A DNA stretch of 64,000 nucleotides from Balanoglossus misakiensis (Eukaryota > Hemichordata). Positions 41,601 to 53,900 of the stretch are shown here, in pieces. Numbering within the stretch: the first letter of the stretch is position 1; every line of letters starts with the position of its first letter. Under the pieces are notes generated by a model. That model worked only from the letters and a program-made list of their open reading frames with translations, was not told the origin of the DNA and searched no databases. Where the stretch lies: assembly GCA_040954595.2 (NCBI GenBank), contig CM082585.2, positions 4,712,001 through 4,776,000 on the forward strand, read 5' to 3'. The position numbers and the translations under genes are program-made.

Positions 41601-41644
41601 TCGTGTTCAGTCTTTTTTGCAGCTGTGGAAAAGTTTCCCCCTGC
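35692..41644 (+). repeat. ~6 kb minisatellite, 53-56-bp units, ~108 copies
   Basis: The consensus unit, in parts, is CCCTTCGTGTTCAGTC, TTTTTTGCAGCTGTGG, AAAAGTTTCCCCCTGCC, TGTA. Length varies by one C in the C-run and by TGTA versus TGTATA/TGTGTA. The first two units carry a ~75-bp extra block (GAATTTTCCCTTCTAGCTC...GCAGAGCTAATT). Rare variants (GCAGCAGTGG, CTTATTTGC, CATTTATGC) occur in the same order at 36581-36740 and 38751-38910, an offset of exactly 2170 bp. Because units are not multiples of three and lack + strand stops in most frames, long spurious reading frames arise. Confidence 0.97.
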
Positions 41645-43171
41645 TCACCACTTCACTGCCTATTGAAAAAAATCCCGACCCCAAGTTCACCCGATGTGCA
41701 GTCTGTCTTCCGCATAAAAAGTCTTTCTGTCAAATTATTAAGCATTCCAACTATTGAAGCATCATATAAATGTAACCCTGCGTACAGGTCTGTGTGTTCC
41801 CAGCGTTACACATGTAACATCGGGAACACACAGACCTGTACGCAGAGCTACATATAAATGGTGCAATGGAAACTATAGTAGTATAAATTACCGTATTTGA
41901 CGGTAAACTCACCTTTAAGTTGACGCCGTTTATCCAATTATCCGATCGTAGTATGTCACCCATATCGGCGCAGTTATAATTGATTGAATCAGTCATTTAC
42001 ACCTTGCCTGTCAGCTATACACCGAGTTCCACGTAACAGTCGAGTGTAGATCAGCAAAAAGCTGTCGGAAAACTGTCCCGAAAACGACAACAGTGCACGC
42101 AAAATCCGCGATCGATCTAGCAGGCAAGCGAAACAAACACGTGTTATTGTGAATGTTTACATTGTCTTTAGTTCAGGCGAGGTCAAGTCATCTGAGGACG
42201 CTCAACACAGCATCGAGAAAATTGAAAAAAAATTACACGATAACGCCTTCTAAAGAACCCTCTTTGTACAACTTCGTTTAGATGAGAAGTCCCTTTGTTT
42301 AAAATAAGCGATATTTTATAAAAAATAGTCACGATATCATGGTATTTTCGGCGATTTATGCCTACCCGGAATAAATTCTACAGCAAATTGACCGCTGACG
42401 AGCAGGGACGACTGCGCATGCAAAAGGGGTGTGTTCTGCGCAGGTGGAAACTATTCCACAGCGGATAAAATAATTCATGACACCAGCATTCGCGCACATT
42501 TTTCGGAACTGACACAATAGGCAATGCATAGACAGGTACCCTACATGTAGGTGAGCTTTTGACGGGGAAAAATGAAAACTTTTCAAAGCATGTCATAGAC
42601 ACTTTAATTTGCTTTGCAATTAGTTATTTGTGTTTTATATTCATGCTTCGATGTGAGTACAAAATGAATGCACTGATTTCAATAGGCGATTCCAGGGATG
42701 TCGTGGGCTGGTGAATGTTATATTGACCAGTTGCCAAGGCTACCTGGTCCAATGAAACCAGCCTGGTGAGGCATGTAATGATTTTATTTTTGCCTGACTA
42801 CACAGGCTTATGGGCCCAAATGGAGAGAAAATGGTCTTTTTTTATTACCTTGAATATTGGATACGAAAAAATATAATTGTATACCGGCATTTTCTGTAAT
42901 AGCTTTTTTAAATAAGAGGGTGTTTTTACTTATTTCTCCTATATTTTTCGAAATAATGTGGCTTTTTGTTGAAAAGTCCTGAAAAGGCAATCTTCTAGTC
43001 TAGTGTTTACTCAGGATATGAAGTCATCATTTTATCCACAGTGATGGTAGGTTTGTCTTCATAATTTTTCATTAATGAAGATTTCAATGTTTTCCCATTA
43101 TATTGTTGCTGTTTATGATTGCATTTTGAAAATATATTAACAGGTTTATATTTGCTTATTGAATGTTACAG
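41645..43171. other. Spacer between the minisatellite and the ankyrin-ROCO gene
   Basis: No exon is recognised, although the 5' end of the ankyrin-ROCO gene should lie here or further left. It holds the hairpin at 41778-41845 and a dispersed repeat (42705-42790) that matches 58965-59060 (shared TTGACCAGTTGCCAA, AAACCAGCCTG and GAGGC.TGTA). Confidence 0.55.
41778..41845. repeat. Perfect 24-bp inverted repeat with 20-base loop
   Basis: 41778-41801 (CTGCGTACAGGTCTGTGTGT then TCCC) is exactly complementary to 41822-41845. The loop is AGCGTTACACATGTAACATC. It lies 133 bases after the minisatellite. Confidence 0.92.
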
Positions 43172-44909
43172 GTTCTCATCAATGCCGCAAGGGATGGTGA
43201 CATTGAAAAGATTGAGGCACTGATAACTGATGGATATGATGTCAATGCAAGGGGTAGATATGTGGCCCCCTACGAGACTTTGGTAAGTGCTTATATTTAG
43301 AGAATAATGAACGCCCCAAAGACCCATAATGGACGAAAGCACACATTGTGCGTCATAATATACGAGGCGAAGCCGAGTATATTATGGAGCACAATGTGTG
43401 CTTGAGTCCATTATGGGTCTTTGGGGCGTTCATTATTCTCATTATTTTATAGTTTTGTCAATGCCAGTGAATTTGCAGACTTCAAAAAGTATAGGTGCGA
43501 ACAATTCAGACTCGGACACGGAGATCGAGAACAGAGCAATGGCGTACGCGTAAACAAAAGGTCACCTGATCGTGGTGTGTCAGTGTACTGTACATTTCTA
43601 GTATCATCGATAAATAATGAAGGTTTATTTACGCATGTGAAAATTCATTTAAGGGTTCTGCTGAAATATATCTGAAAAAGTTTCGATTTTTGTGTAATCT
43701 TGGGGAGGACTCGGGGAATATTTGAATTCGTTTGCGTTCTCAGGAAAGTTCACGTATACGGGCGCTCGGAAGGTTGCAATACATAAACAAACTCGCCCTC
43801 GATCGACCCTCCGTACCGCGTAGACAACATGACAAGTGACACTTGCGGCATATTTTTTTTACGTATAGCTTCGTTGACATGACTGCTTGGTACATGGTAC
43901 ATGGTATGTATGGTGAACGAATGTCAAATCCAGCATCATCGAGAAGTTTGCTTTACGTGCGTGAGCGAGCCATGTTGACTGCGCGTGATTCAAGAGCAGA
44001 CGACATGTAATGCAGCCGTAGGAAGAAAAAATAAACAAAACGCCAGTCGAGGACAGATTTGGAAATTAATAAATATCGCCGTATTTATTCTGTGTACGTT
44101 TGCATTTCTTTTTTAGCCCTTAAAATGTTCGCATTGTTTGAAATCCTCCGTTATTCAGTCGGAAATTGTACACGTCCACTGGTTCTTGGGCGCGTCGCGC
44201 GTCCATCGAATAACACGATACATTATCAGTAATAATGTATAGCTATGACGTCACAAAATTCACTGGTATTGATAAAGCTATAATATAATGGCTGTTCAAT
44301 AAAGAGTCCTCCATAGTAACAATAACACACAAGGATTTAATCCACACATGAAACAGCAACGAGTTTGAATTCTAATATCAGAATTGTAATTTCCACATTA
44401 TTTAATTGCAATATGAAATACATTATAAAACTTATAAAGCTAGCTCTTCTCTTGAAAGTAACCTGTGTCCAATAAAAGGTGAAGAGATGCAATAACCACC
44501 GGTCTTGCTGAGAGATGATATCATCAACATGTTTTCAAATGACGTTTGCATCGATTAATGTTGAAATTTGCAAAGAAGTAGTCTGCTGGGTTTTTTTATA
44601 AAAAAATAAGAGTTAACAGCAGCTGGATGCCCATCTAGATTTTAAATCTCACTTTCATAATATTTTAAGGATTCCACTGTATCGTGTTGCCATGCCAATA
44701 TGTCAACCTGGTTTATCTCATTCAAAAACAGTTTCACTTGAAATGCTTAGCAATACATGAATTGTTTGAGTTACTCAAATGGAAAACATAGTTCAACGTC
44801 TTCATTCCAGAATGATTGGACAGCATTGCATGCAGTGTCCAGGGTAGGTGGATTGGATGCTGTCAGGGTGTTGATTAGCCATCGTGCAGACATCAATGCT
44901 AAGGATGAG
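43172..44909 (+). CDS. Ankyrin-ROCO gene: first two visible ankyrin exons
   Basis: 43172-43282 (37 codons) reads VLINAARDGDIEKIEALI, then a DGYDVNA turn. 44811-44909 (33 codons) reads NDWTALHAVSRVGGLDAVRV, then LISHRADINAKDE. Both follow the ankyrin consensus and begin and end in phase 0. They differ from the homogenised array downstream, so they are probably the old, non-amplified part of the domain. Neither has a counterpart in copy A. Confidence 0.85.
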
Positions 44910-47900
44910 GTACGTGAACTGACTTATTACTTCATTTATAGGGCTAATGAAAGTGGCTACACATGTTGATTGACTTCATGACATATACAGTAGAAACTCT
45001 GGATGAATCTTTCATGGACAGTCATGAAACATTTCTTTTATAGAGTGTCATTTAAACCATGCATAAAATCAAATGTTTTCTCTTGCTGCAAAGAGTGTGC
45101 AAATAGTCATTTCTTTTTAGTGAACGGCCACTACAGATACATATCAAGAGCTTATTATACCGTATTATGCATGCATACTCCAAAAACTCAAAACCAGACA
45201 TTTTATTTTATTGTTCATCACTGCAGAGGCCCATTCAAAAACTTGGCTCTAAACCAAGTATTGAACATCATTGATATCAGTTTCTTGGTACTGAATCATC
45301 TATGGTTATCAAATTGGGAATAAACAGTTTATTAATAACTCATTGGGAATTCATTAGTTATGTTGGCAGCTTTTGTTCTGCAAAGACAAATTGACAAAGA
45401 CAAGCCATATAGAAAGCTTATCATAACAACAGATTCCTAATGAAGTACTCACCAGTGATATCACCTCAGAAGTGGTATGTTTTAAGCCAGCTTAAACCCT
45501 ACCTGACTACAAATATTTTTTATTGTCTTCATTGAGGACAAATCAGATCAGCTAATCTGCAATCTGATTGCACTGCTGATGACTATACATCTGTTGAAGG
45601 CAGTGCCTCCTATAGGGTCAACTACGGAATTTGCTTTTAATGACACTACAGGTGTCCTAAAAGGAAACGCATAAATACCAAATCAGACGTTAGTCAAAAC
45701 TGAGACAAACCAATATGGATACTGTAACAATGTAGCTAATCAGTTATCATGCTGAACCCAGACTATTATTATTAGAGCTAGGCTAGAGACAGGAACCTAA
45801 TGGTAGTCGATAAAGAAATACGACTTTGGCTGTTTAAAGTCTGAAATCCAGAGAATAAAACATCCGTTTCTGTATTTGTGATATAGCTGACACTTTCTGT
45901 AATTGTACTTATTTATTTTTTCTGTAGGTGTGTGTGTGTGTTTGTTTGTTTGTTTGTTTGTTTGTTTGTTTGTTTACATTTCAATTTTTGTGACATTGTT
46001 CTCATGCTCCTCCTTCATTACTTACAGTATGGAGACACACCTTTACACATTGTTGCAAGGTTTGGTGATGAAGGCCGTGTCAGATTGTTATTAGAACACA
46101 AAGCTGATGTAACCATACAAAACAAGGTAAATACCAACCTGACTTCTACAGGTTATTGCTACTAAACACAATCCTAAACATTTGTTTGTTTGTTTGTTTG
46201 TTTAAGGAAACCCCACATTACATTTCAACTTTTGTGACATAATTTTGTTCTCATGCTCCTCCTTCATTACTTACAGGATGGAGACACACCTTTGCACTCT
46301 GCTGCAAGGTTTGGTGATGAAGGCCGTGTCAGATTGTTATTAGAACACAAAGCTGATGTAACCATACAAAACAAGGTAAATACCAACCTGACTTCTACAG
46401 GTTATTGCTACTCAACACAATCCTAAACATTTGTTTGTTTGTTTAAGGAAACCTCACGATACATTTGAATTGTTGTGACATTGTTCTCATGCTCCTCCTT
46501 CATTACTTACAGTATGGAGACACACCTTTACACTCTGCAGCAAGGTATGGTGATGAAGGCCGTGTCAGTTTGTTATTGGAACACAAAGCTGATGCTAACA
46601 TACAAAACAAGGTAAATACCAACCTGACTTCTCCAGGTTATTGCTACTCAACACAATCATAAACATGTGTCTCTTTGTTTGTTTATTTATTTGCTATTTT
46701 AAAGGAAATCTCACATGATTAACATTTCAATTTTTGTGACATTGTTCTCATGCTCCTCCTTCATTACTTACAGGATGGAGACACACCTTTGCACTCTGCA
46801 GCAAGGTATGTTGATGAAGGCCGTGTCAGTTTGTTATTGGAACACAAAGCTGATGCTAACATACAAAACAAGGTAAATACCAACCTGACTTCTCCAGGTT
46901 ATTGCTACTCAACACAATCATAAACATGTGTCTCTTTGTTTGTTTATTTATTTGCTATTTTAAAGGAAATCTCACATGATTAACATTTCAATTTTTGTGA
47001 CATTGTTCTCATGCTCCTCCTTCATTACTTACAGGATGGAGACACACCTTTGCACTCTGCAGCAAGGTATGGTGATGAAGGCCGTGTCAGTTTGTTATTG
47101 GAACACAAAGCTGATGCTAACATACAAAACAAGGTAAATACCAACCTGACTTCTCCAGGTTATTGCTACTCAACACAATCATAAACATGTGTCTCTTTGT
47201 TTGTTTATTTATTTGCTATTTTAAAGGAAATCTCACATGATTAACATTTCAATTTTTGTGACATTGTTCTCATGCTCCTCCTTCATTACTTACAGGATGG
47301 AGACACACCTTTGCACTCTGCAGCAAGTTTTGGTGATGAAGGCCGTGTCAGATTGTTATTAGAACACAAAGCTGATGTAACCATACAAAACAAGGTAAAT
47401 ACCAACCTGACTTCTACAGGTTATTGCTACTCAACACAATCCTAAACATTTGTTTGTTTGTTTGTTTGTTTGTTTGTTTGTTTAAGGAAACCCCACATTA
47501 CATTTCAACTTTTGTGACGTAATATTGTTCTCATGCTCCTCCTTCATTACTTACAGGATGGAGACACACCTTTGCACTCTGCTGCAAGGTTTGGTGATGA
47601 AGGCCGTGTCAGATTGTTATTGGAACACAAAGCTGATGCTAACATACAAAACAAGGTAAATACCAACCTGACTTCTCCAGGTTATTGCTACTCAACACAA
47701 TCATAAACATGTGTCTCTTTGTTTGTTTATTTATTTGCTATTTTAAAGGAAATCTCACATGATTAACATTTCAATTTTTGTGACATTGTTCTCATGCTCC
47801 TCCTTCATTACTTACAGGATGGAGACACACCTTTGCACTCTGCAGCAAGGTATGTTGATGAAGGCCGTGTCAGTTTGTTATTGGAACACAAAGCTGATGC

Positions 47901-50900
47901 TAACATACAAAACAAGGTAAATACCAACCTGACTTCTCCAGGTTATTGCTACTCAACACAATCATAAACATGTGTCTCTTTGTTTGTTTATTTATTTGCT
48001 ATTTTAAAGGAAATCTCACATGATTAACATTTCAATTTTTGTGACATTGTTCTCATGCTCCTCCTTCATTACTTACAGAATGGAGACAAACCTTTGCACT
48101 CTGCAGCAAGTTTTGGTGATGAAGGCCGTGTCAGATTGTTATTAGAACACAAAGCTGATGTAACCATACAGAACAAGGTAAATACCAACGTGACTTCTAC
48201 AGGTTATTGCTACTCAACACAATCCTAAACATTTGTTTGTTTGTTTGTTTGTTTGTTTGTTTGTTTAAGGAAACCCCACATTACATTTCAACTTTTGTGA
48301 CATAATATTGTTCTCATGCTCCTCCTTCATTACTTACAGTATGGAGACACACCTTTACACATTGCTGCAGCAGCAAGGTTTGGTGATGAAGGCCGTGTCA
48401 GATTGTTATTGGAACACAAAGCTGATGTAACCATACAAAACAAGGTAAATACCAACCTGACTTCTACAGGTTATTGCTACTCAACACAATCATAAACATT
48501 TGTTTGTTTGTTTGTTTGTTTAAGGAAACCCCACATTACATTTCAATTTTTGTGACATTGTTCTCATGCTCCTCCTTCATTACTTACAGTATGGAGACAC
48601 CCCTTTACACTCTGCAGCAAGATGGTTTGGTGATGAAGGCCGTGTCAGATTGTTATTGAAACACAAAGCTGATGTAACCATACAAAACAAAGTAAATACC
48701 AACCTGACTTCTACAGATTATTGCTACTCAACACAATCCTAAACATTTGTTTGTTTGTTTGTTTGTTTAAGGAAACCTCACGATACATTTGAATTGTTGT
48801 GACATTGTTCTCATGCTCCTCTGTCATTACTTACAGTATCGAGACACCCCTTTACACTATGCAGCTGGGTCTGGTGATGAAGGCCGTGTCAGTTTGTTAT
48901 TGGAACACAAAGCTGATGCTAACATACAAAACATGGTAAATACCAACCTGACTTCTCCAGGTTATTGCTACTCAACACAATCATAAACATTTGTTTGTTT
49001 GTTTGTTTGTTTGTTTATTTGCTATTTTAAAGGAAATCTCACATGATTAACATTTCAATTTTTGTGATATTGTTCTCATGCTCCTGATCATTCATTACTT
49101 ACAGAATGGAGACACACCTTTGCACTCTGCAGCAAGGTATGGTGATGAAGGCCCTGTCAGATTGTTATTGGAACACAAAGCTGATGCTAACATACAAAAC
49201 AAGGTAAATACCAACCTAACTTCTACAGGTTATTGCTAATCCACACAATCCTAAACATTTGTTTGTTTGTTTGTTTTAGGAAACCTCACATTACATTTCA
49301 ACTTTTGTGACATTGTTCTCATGCTCCTCCTTCATTACTTACAGAATGGAGACACACCTTTGCACTATGCATCAGGAAGGTCTCGCAATGAAGGCCGTGT
49401 CAGATTATTATTGGAACACAAAGCTGATGCTAACATACAAAACAAGGTAAATTCCACCATGACTTCTACAGATTAATGTATCAATAAAGAAATATATTTA
49501 ATTACATTAAATCATGCTACCGTCTGCCATTCTGATTGGACAAGAGCTCAATCCATCGATGCTAAAATACTCATAGCACTGCTAAAACGGGCCCCTGAAC
49601 TAGCATACGGCAACAAAAATGTGCAGTTAAAACCACAGTCGCGTGTATTTAAACCAAATAAATAAAACAAAAATACTGTTGAATTAACGGCCGTTTTATT
49701 TTGGAACTGCTCTCTGGAAATATTTGTCACTTTGCCACGCGCGATGCCCGTCTTGTCACTTTTTGTCGTCTGCTTCATGTTTAATGCTTGATCCCGGCCG
49801 CTCGTGTTTATATTCATCGTCACCATGTTGGTTCACGATCGTAACTTCTTTTTCTTACGTTAAGAAAATGACACTGATATGCCACAAACACAATTGTTGA
49901 TATAATATAATAGCAATAACCCCCGCCTCAGTCGGGTATACACTCGATTTGGGTACAATTCGCTTCATATAGCATTCGCCTGACTATATGTTATATGTCT
50001 CGAATTGTACCCAAATCTCGCGTATACCCGTCTGTGGTGGGGGTTATTGCTTAAATATGTTTCTTTGTTTGATATGCTATGGATCCTTATTTTAAAGGAG
50101 ATACAGTGACAGTTAGGTTTTGTTTTAGTTTAAATCTTTAAATTTATCTCTCAACAAACAGAACCTATTTAGATTAGTTAAACACCACAGTTTTGGCAAG
50201 AAATTATACATACTCACAAGGAAACTGCCTTAACAAAAATGTACTACCATTCTGTGACTAGTTCTGTACCTCTGATAATGATTCTAGTAACTTTGTTGGT
50301 GCGCTGTTTATGCTTTTGTTTCTTGTATAGGATGGCAACACAGCACTTCATATGGCAGCAATGGGCGAAGGACATGACAGGGATTATGGAAAAGATGTGA
50401 AACTGTTGTTACAATATGGAGCTGATATTGACTGCAAAAATAAGGCAATATTTTCTATTTTCCAATATTTCATTCCATGACACTCTACCATGTTTTCTGA
50501 TCAACTTTCATTTTGTTATGTAAGTTTCTTCACAATCATTGACTTTGAAATGATAGGAAAGTTTATATGTGCAATTTCAAACTATTTTAACAAAACACTG
50601 ATAAAGTAATAGTGTAATAAATTAGCGTACGGTAATTTTGTGTAATTTACAACTATGTCTTATATTCTGGACTATTAGTATTAATGCACCTTTCACCTCG
50701 TCTACCGCCCTCTATCACTTCTCATTCTATATATAGCCTCACTTTGGCTTCCCGCCATCTTGAGAGCTGCTGCCTTTTCTTCCCACCCACCTCATCCCCA
50801 ATTTATCTTATTTTCTTCCTATTCCTCATGCTCATTTCCATGTCATTTGTCTTGTCCCTCTCCGAGTATTTCCTTGGCTCACTTCTCTTCCTTTTTCTTC

Positions 50901-53900
50901 TATTTTTTACCGCATTATGTGTAGTGCTTTGTTTACGGTCAACAGTTGATTTCTTCAATAAAGCACTGCCTTAGCTGCCAAACACGTCTTTGCGATTGTC
51001 GTTGTAAATTTTTAAATCCATCAAATTCACAATGTACATGTACAGTTGTCCCCAATTCACAGTAGCTCTTAATGGTAAATTGTAATGCAAGAACGTATGC
51101 TCGGGCATGGTGTTTTGAGAGTTCAATCAAATCTACTGGTACTCCCTCTGTGACTGGTCAGGTAAACAATATGCCAATTCTAACACTGAGAGTGTCTTAC
51201 ATTTCTATTTAAACATCTTTGTTTGGTATCCTTTTTCTTTTTAATTGACTATTTGTCAATTTTACAGAGGCAGGGATCGAGTACAAATTTATTTATGATA
51301 GTTATGATCATTGAATGATTATAATTCTTTATTTTTATTTTGATCTCTCTATACATTAATGTTCATTTCCTTTAATGTCGTATGGCATGAAGTTGACATT
51401 GAATGTGTGATAGTATCATTCAAAATATGCTGACAAATGTAAAAGATTCAATTGGGTGCATTGAGATTTTGTTCATGATGTCACATGATGTTGTCATTCA
51501 TTTTTCATAAAATATGAAATAGAATTGACTTCAACATTATTTTGGAATTTATTACATTTTGAATTATTAATGGTTATCAGTTACATTATTACTACTATTG
51601 TCTTATCAACATCAACATCATAATTCAGTTTTAATACTGTTTATCCTAATAAAACTTAGACCGGACAGACACCGCTTGATGTCGCTGAAAATTACTCTGC
51701 TCGGAATGTGCTATTGGATTACATTAGGGTGAGTGTAATTTTTTTTCTTTTGTCCTGAATTTTATCAATATATAACCTGAAATGTGCTTATTCTTATGAA
51801 TTAAAAGTGTTCATTCACATGAATGTGATACAACTTGTTACTTAATATGGTGTCAAACTCACAAATATAGCATAAATTCATTTTCATGATTTTTTTTTAT
51901 TCAAAAAGAGACGAAATGAGTTCAGTGACCTGATGAAGGAACCAGGTGAGGAATGCGACACTTTTAAGTTGTTCTTTGCTGGAGATGGTGGAGTTGGTAA
52001 GACTACACTATTCAAGTCACTTCAGAGGGTATGTTGATATTGATTAATTTGCGTAACAGTTTTAGTTTTAATAGCCGTAACATTCACATTGTATGTATGG
52101 TGCATATTAGGAAACTACTGTATACTGATAGAATGCCACAGGTGAACTTTGGATAATTAAAGCATACGCATGGTTGATAAAATTTCGACATTTTGTGTAG
52201 GTATATAGTGAATTTTTTTTCTTTCACTTTTCTTTATCAAAGAGTGAAGATACAACAATGGAATTTGAACACAGTGGACACATTCCCACACCTGGTATTG
52301 ATGTCCAAAGTGTTCATATTCCTGGCGTAGGAAAGTGCAGTGTTTGGGATTTTGCTGGCCAGGCTGAGTATTACGTCACTCATAACATGTTTCTGGGAGC
52401 ACCCAATGCTGTCTCCATATTGGTGTTCAAAGCTACAGACGAGAATGGTCAACTCAACACCTTTGAAGGTGTGTTCCCACAGGTAAGAATCTTCACAGTA
52501 AATTTACTTAATTTGAGACTGTATATCCATTTATTACACCTAACGTATTATACCATATTCGTGATTGGCTGAGACGCGCTCACGTGATATAGAAAAAAAA
52601 GTGATATAACATGGCTAGAGTTGATAAAGCCCTGTCGCGTGCGCTGATATTGCCCGCTGGGTTGTTTTGTGTTCTGCGCGCGACTTCTGCGCGTTCCAAA
52701 CTGTCGTTCAATGGCTTCCTCCACGATCAGTCAACTCCCGCATCTATGGCTTCAAAGCGACACAATAGGATTAATACCTGTTCAACTGGACGATATTTTA
52801 CCGCAAACGGACAGCAAATACACCAAAATTGCAACCAACAGCGCAGTATTTTCAAAATAATCTAAGTTCGAAGTATAGGTATCGTATAATTCTTGAGAGA
52901 TCGAGACATTTTACATTCTCAGCAATGTACGACATATGGACGCGAGTCTACGTTCGTCTATGCTGCACTTGTATGTACGTTCAAATGTTCGGCGTAATAA
53001 AATTAATAACACATGATGTTGCCCTCGCTATCATGTGTTATTATTTAAATGTTTTGCATTATTTATCACTTTCCCATTTTATCTGTAGGAATGGAAAATA
53101 TTGCTGTTTAAGAATTCATGGCTTTTTGATAGAGTTGCAGATATTTCTATATAATTAGTCTACTGCAGAACCAACGTGCCATTGTTGTTAAATAATTTTT
53201 GGCATTGTTTATCACATACATAACTCTTCATATTACCTGAATCATGAGAAATCTATATTGAGATTCAATTCATGATCGATTTGACTCAAAATTAATTCTT
53301 TTCATGGTACAAATATTCTCATTTGTAGATTTTGTTTTGGTTGCGGTTTCTGAAAGGAACAACCCACATGGACAGGTATTCATTCGATCAGCCAGGTGAA
53401 GGATACAAGAAACCAGTGGTGATATTGGTTGCAAGTCGAGCTGATAAGTTGGAGAATGAATACGTGGCTCTAGGTTGGTGTGTGTGTGTGTGTGTGTATG
53501 TATGTGTATGTATGTATGTATGTATGTATGTATGTATGTATGTATGTATGTATGTATGTATGTATGTATGTATGTATGTATGTATGTATGTAGAGAGAAC
53601 TGGGGTGAAAGGGTTAATGACTGTTTTATACACTATTGAGAGAAAATTTCATAGCAGAACTTTTTTTGCCTTAGTTTCTGCATATGGAGTTATCTGACAA
53701 TTACCGTAATATTGTCATCTCTTTATAATTCACAGCAAACCATATGCTGGAGGAAATTCTGACAAAAGCACAGACTATGTTTCAAGAGTATTTGGACATA
53801 GTGAGCGACATATTTCCGTTGAATTGCCGTGACTCTACAGGCAGTGAAATGAAGAAACTCCGTGACTGTTTAAATCAGAAAAAGGTAACAATATTTTGCC

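Noticed and set aside
35692-41644. CRISPR-like regular array
   Set aside because: Units are directly adjacent with no unique spacers and the genome is clearly eukaryotic (spliced genes).
35860-41857. Very long open frames (up to 635 codons, e.g. 37335-39242) with a repeated Cys/Phe/Pro-rich peptide
   Set aside because: They are produced by the 53-56-bp minisatellite. All + strand frames are partly open because the unit has few stops, units shift frame relative to each other, and several overlapping frames give the same peptide phases. No start context or splice evidence.
30961-43171. Search for a protein kinase domain that would make the ROCO gene a true DAPK
   Set aside because: No glycine-loop, HRD or DFG-like exon was seen in this interval on the + strand.
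25652-49476. Overlapping frames reading METHLCTLQQGLVMKAVSDC across the ankyrin arrays
   Set aside because: These are out-of-frame shadows of the ankyrin exons; the true frame shows the GDTPLH..A ankyrin pattern with correct splice sites.
50684-50974. 97-codon hydrophobic frame
   Set aside because: Lies in a pyrimidine-rich insertion; Leu/Phe/Ser richness follows from the base bias.
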